Source of the DNA: Achromobacter sp. RTa
GTDB taxonomy: Bacteria; Pseudomonadota; Gammaproteobacteria; Burkholderiales; Burkholderiaceae_B
NCBI RefSeq assembly: GCF_000757485.1
Contig: NZ_JPYO01000045.1
Location: 1 to 41,988 of the forward strand
Direction of reading: 5' to 3'
Length of the DNA: 41,988 bases
Shown here: in pieces, positions 41,663 through 41,988 of the stretch
Layout of the letters: every line of letters begins with the position of its first letter
Position numbering within the stretch: the stretch's first letter is position 1
Program-made: the position numbers and the translations under genes
Notes under the pieces: model-generated
Databases searched by the model: none
Seen by the model: only the letters and a program-made list of their open reading frames with translations
Told to the model about the DNA's origin: nothing

Positions 41663-41988
41663 ATGACTAAATCCCAATCTCCGCGCTCCCGTCCCGCAGG
41701 CGCCCAGCGGGCAGCCTCCGAGGGGCGTGACGGCCGGAGCTTCTTCTCGCGCCCCAAGGGCGAGGCCCGGCAAGCGCTCGAGCGTGGCCGTGATGGCCGG
41801 CCCGCCGGCAAGCGCGACGAACGGCCTGAAGGCCGTTCGTCCTCCGACGCCCCGCGCGGCGGCGACCGGGGCGGCGAACGCGCCTCCTACGGCTCCGAGC
41901 GCCGCGAGGGCCGCCCGGGCCCGCGCCCGTCCTACGACGCCCCGCGCGGCGGCGACCGGGGCGGCGAACGCGCCTCCTACGGCTCCGA
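41663..41988 (+). CDS. Arg/Gly-rich repeat protein, cut by right edge
   Basis: The frame opens at an ATG at 41663 (MTKSQSPRSRPAGAQRAASE) and is still open at the edge after about 108 codons. All of the visible part is low-complexity, rich in Arg, Gly, Asp, Glu and Ser, with RGG-like motifs, and probably disordered and RNA-binding. A 30-residue unit beginning DAPRGGDRGGERASYGSE (DNA at 41846 and 41936, period 90) starts a second time before the window ends. Such tails are found on RNA methyltransferases, pseudouridine synthases and helicases of this group, but the catalytic part is not visible and I do not assign it. Confidence 0.7.
   Translation, partial: MTKSQSPRSRPAGAQRAASEGRDGRSFFSRPKGEARQALERGRDGRPAGKRDERPEGRSSSDAPRGGDRGGERASYGSERREGRPGPRPSYDAPRGGDRGGERASYGS
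41846..41988 (+). repeat. 90-base in-frame tandem repeat (RGG-rich), cut by edge
   Basis: The sequence from 41846 recurs from 41936 with a 90-base period and near identity over the visible 53 bases. It encodes 30 residues per unit, so copy number can change without shifting the frame. Confidence 0.85.

Overview
The window is a GC-rich stretch of bacterial chromosome with tightly packed genes. It looks like a beta-proteobacterium of the Burkholderiales, close to Achromobacter or Bordetella. This is inferred from two orphan Bug-type solute receptors, the ribF-ileS-lspA-coaBC gene order, a chaperone-usher fimbrial operon next to a two-partner-secretion locus, and many GntR, LysR and IclR regulators beside transport genes. 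I saw no tRNA, rRNA, CRISPR array, phage gene or insertion sequence.

Layout. Positions 1-9.6 kb hold regulator/transporter modules: a Bug receptor (cut by the left edge) divergent from a FadR-type GntR regulator; an MFS exporter divergent from a TetR regulator across a twin operator; a 73-residue unknown protein; two divergent LysR regulators; an NRAMP manganese transporter with a Fur-like box on its promoter; OsmC; and an orphan branched-chain-amino-acid-type binding protein. At 9.8-12.8 kb is an ectoine/hydroxyectoine-type ABC importer in the order ehuB-C-D-A. At 12.9-17.2 kb are an Old Yellow Enzyme, an all-alpha dUTPase, a Pro-rich membrane protein, a DedA protein and a YdjM-like membrane hydrolase.

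Positions 17.6-29 kb are devoted to the cell surface. A five-gene fimbrial operon (pilin, chaperone, usher, second chaperone, tip adhesin) converges on a TpsB/TpsA pair, whose secreted partner carries about 15 GLUG repeats. An RcsB-like response regulator with no kinase nearby is divergent from tpsBA.

Positions 30.2-34.5 kb form an apparent catabolic operon: IclR regulator, peptidase E, a DUF1177 protein, an AroM-family protein and a Bug receptor. Three of the joints are 4-base overlaps or short gaps. Two of the enzymes have no assigned role, so this is the best candidate for an undescribed pathway.

Positions 34.48-35.11 kb hold a dense array of GTGTC(A/T)GACAC palindromes in strictly paired, inverted orientation. 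It lies between the convergent receptor gene and coaBC and is the most unusual non-coding structure here. Positions 35.1-42 kb are housekeeping: coaBC, lspA, ileS and ribF on the minus strand, divergent from purN, followed by the start of an Arg/Gly-rich repeat protein cut by the right edge.
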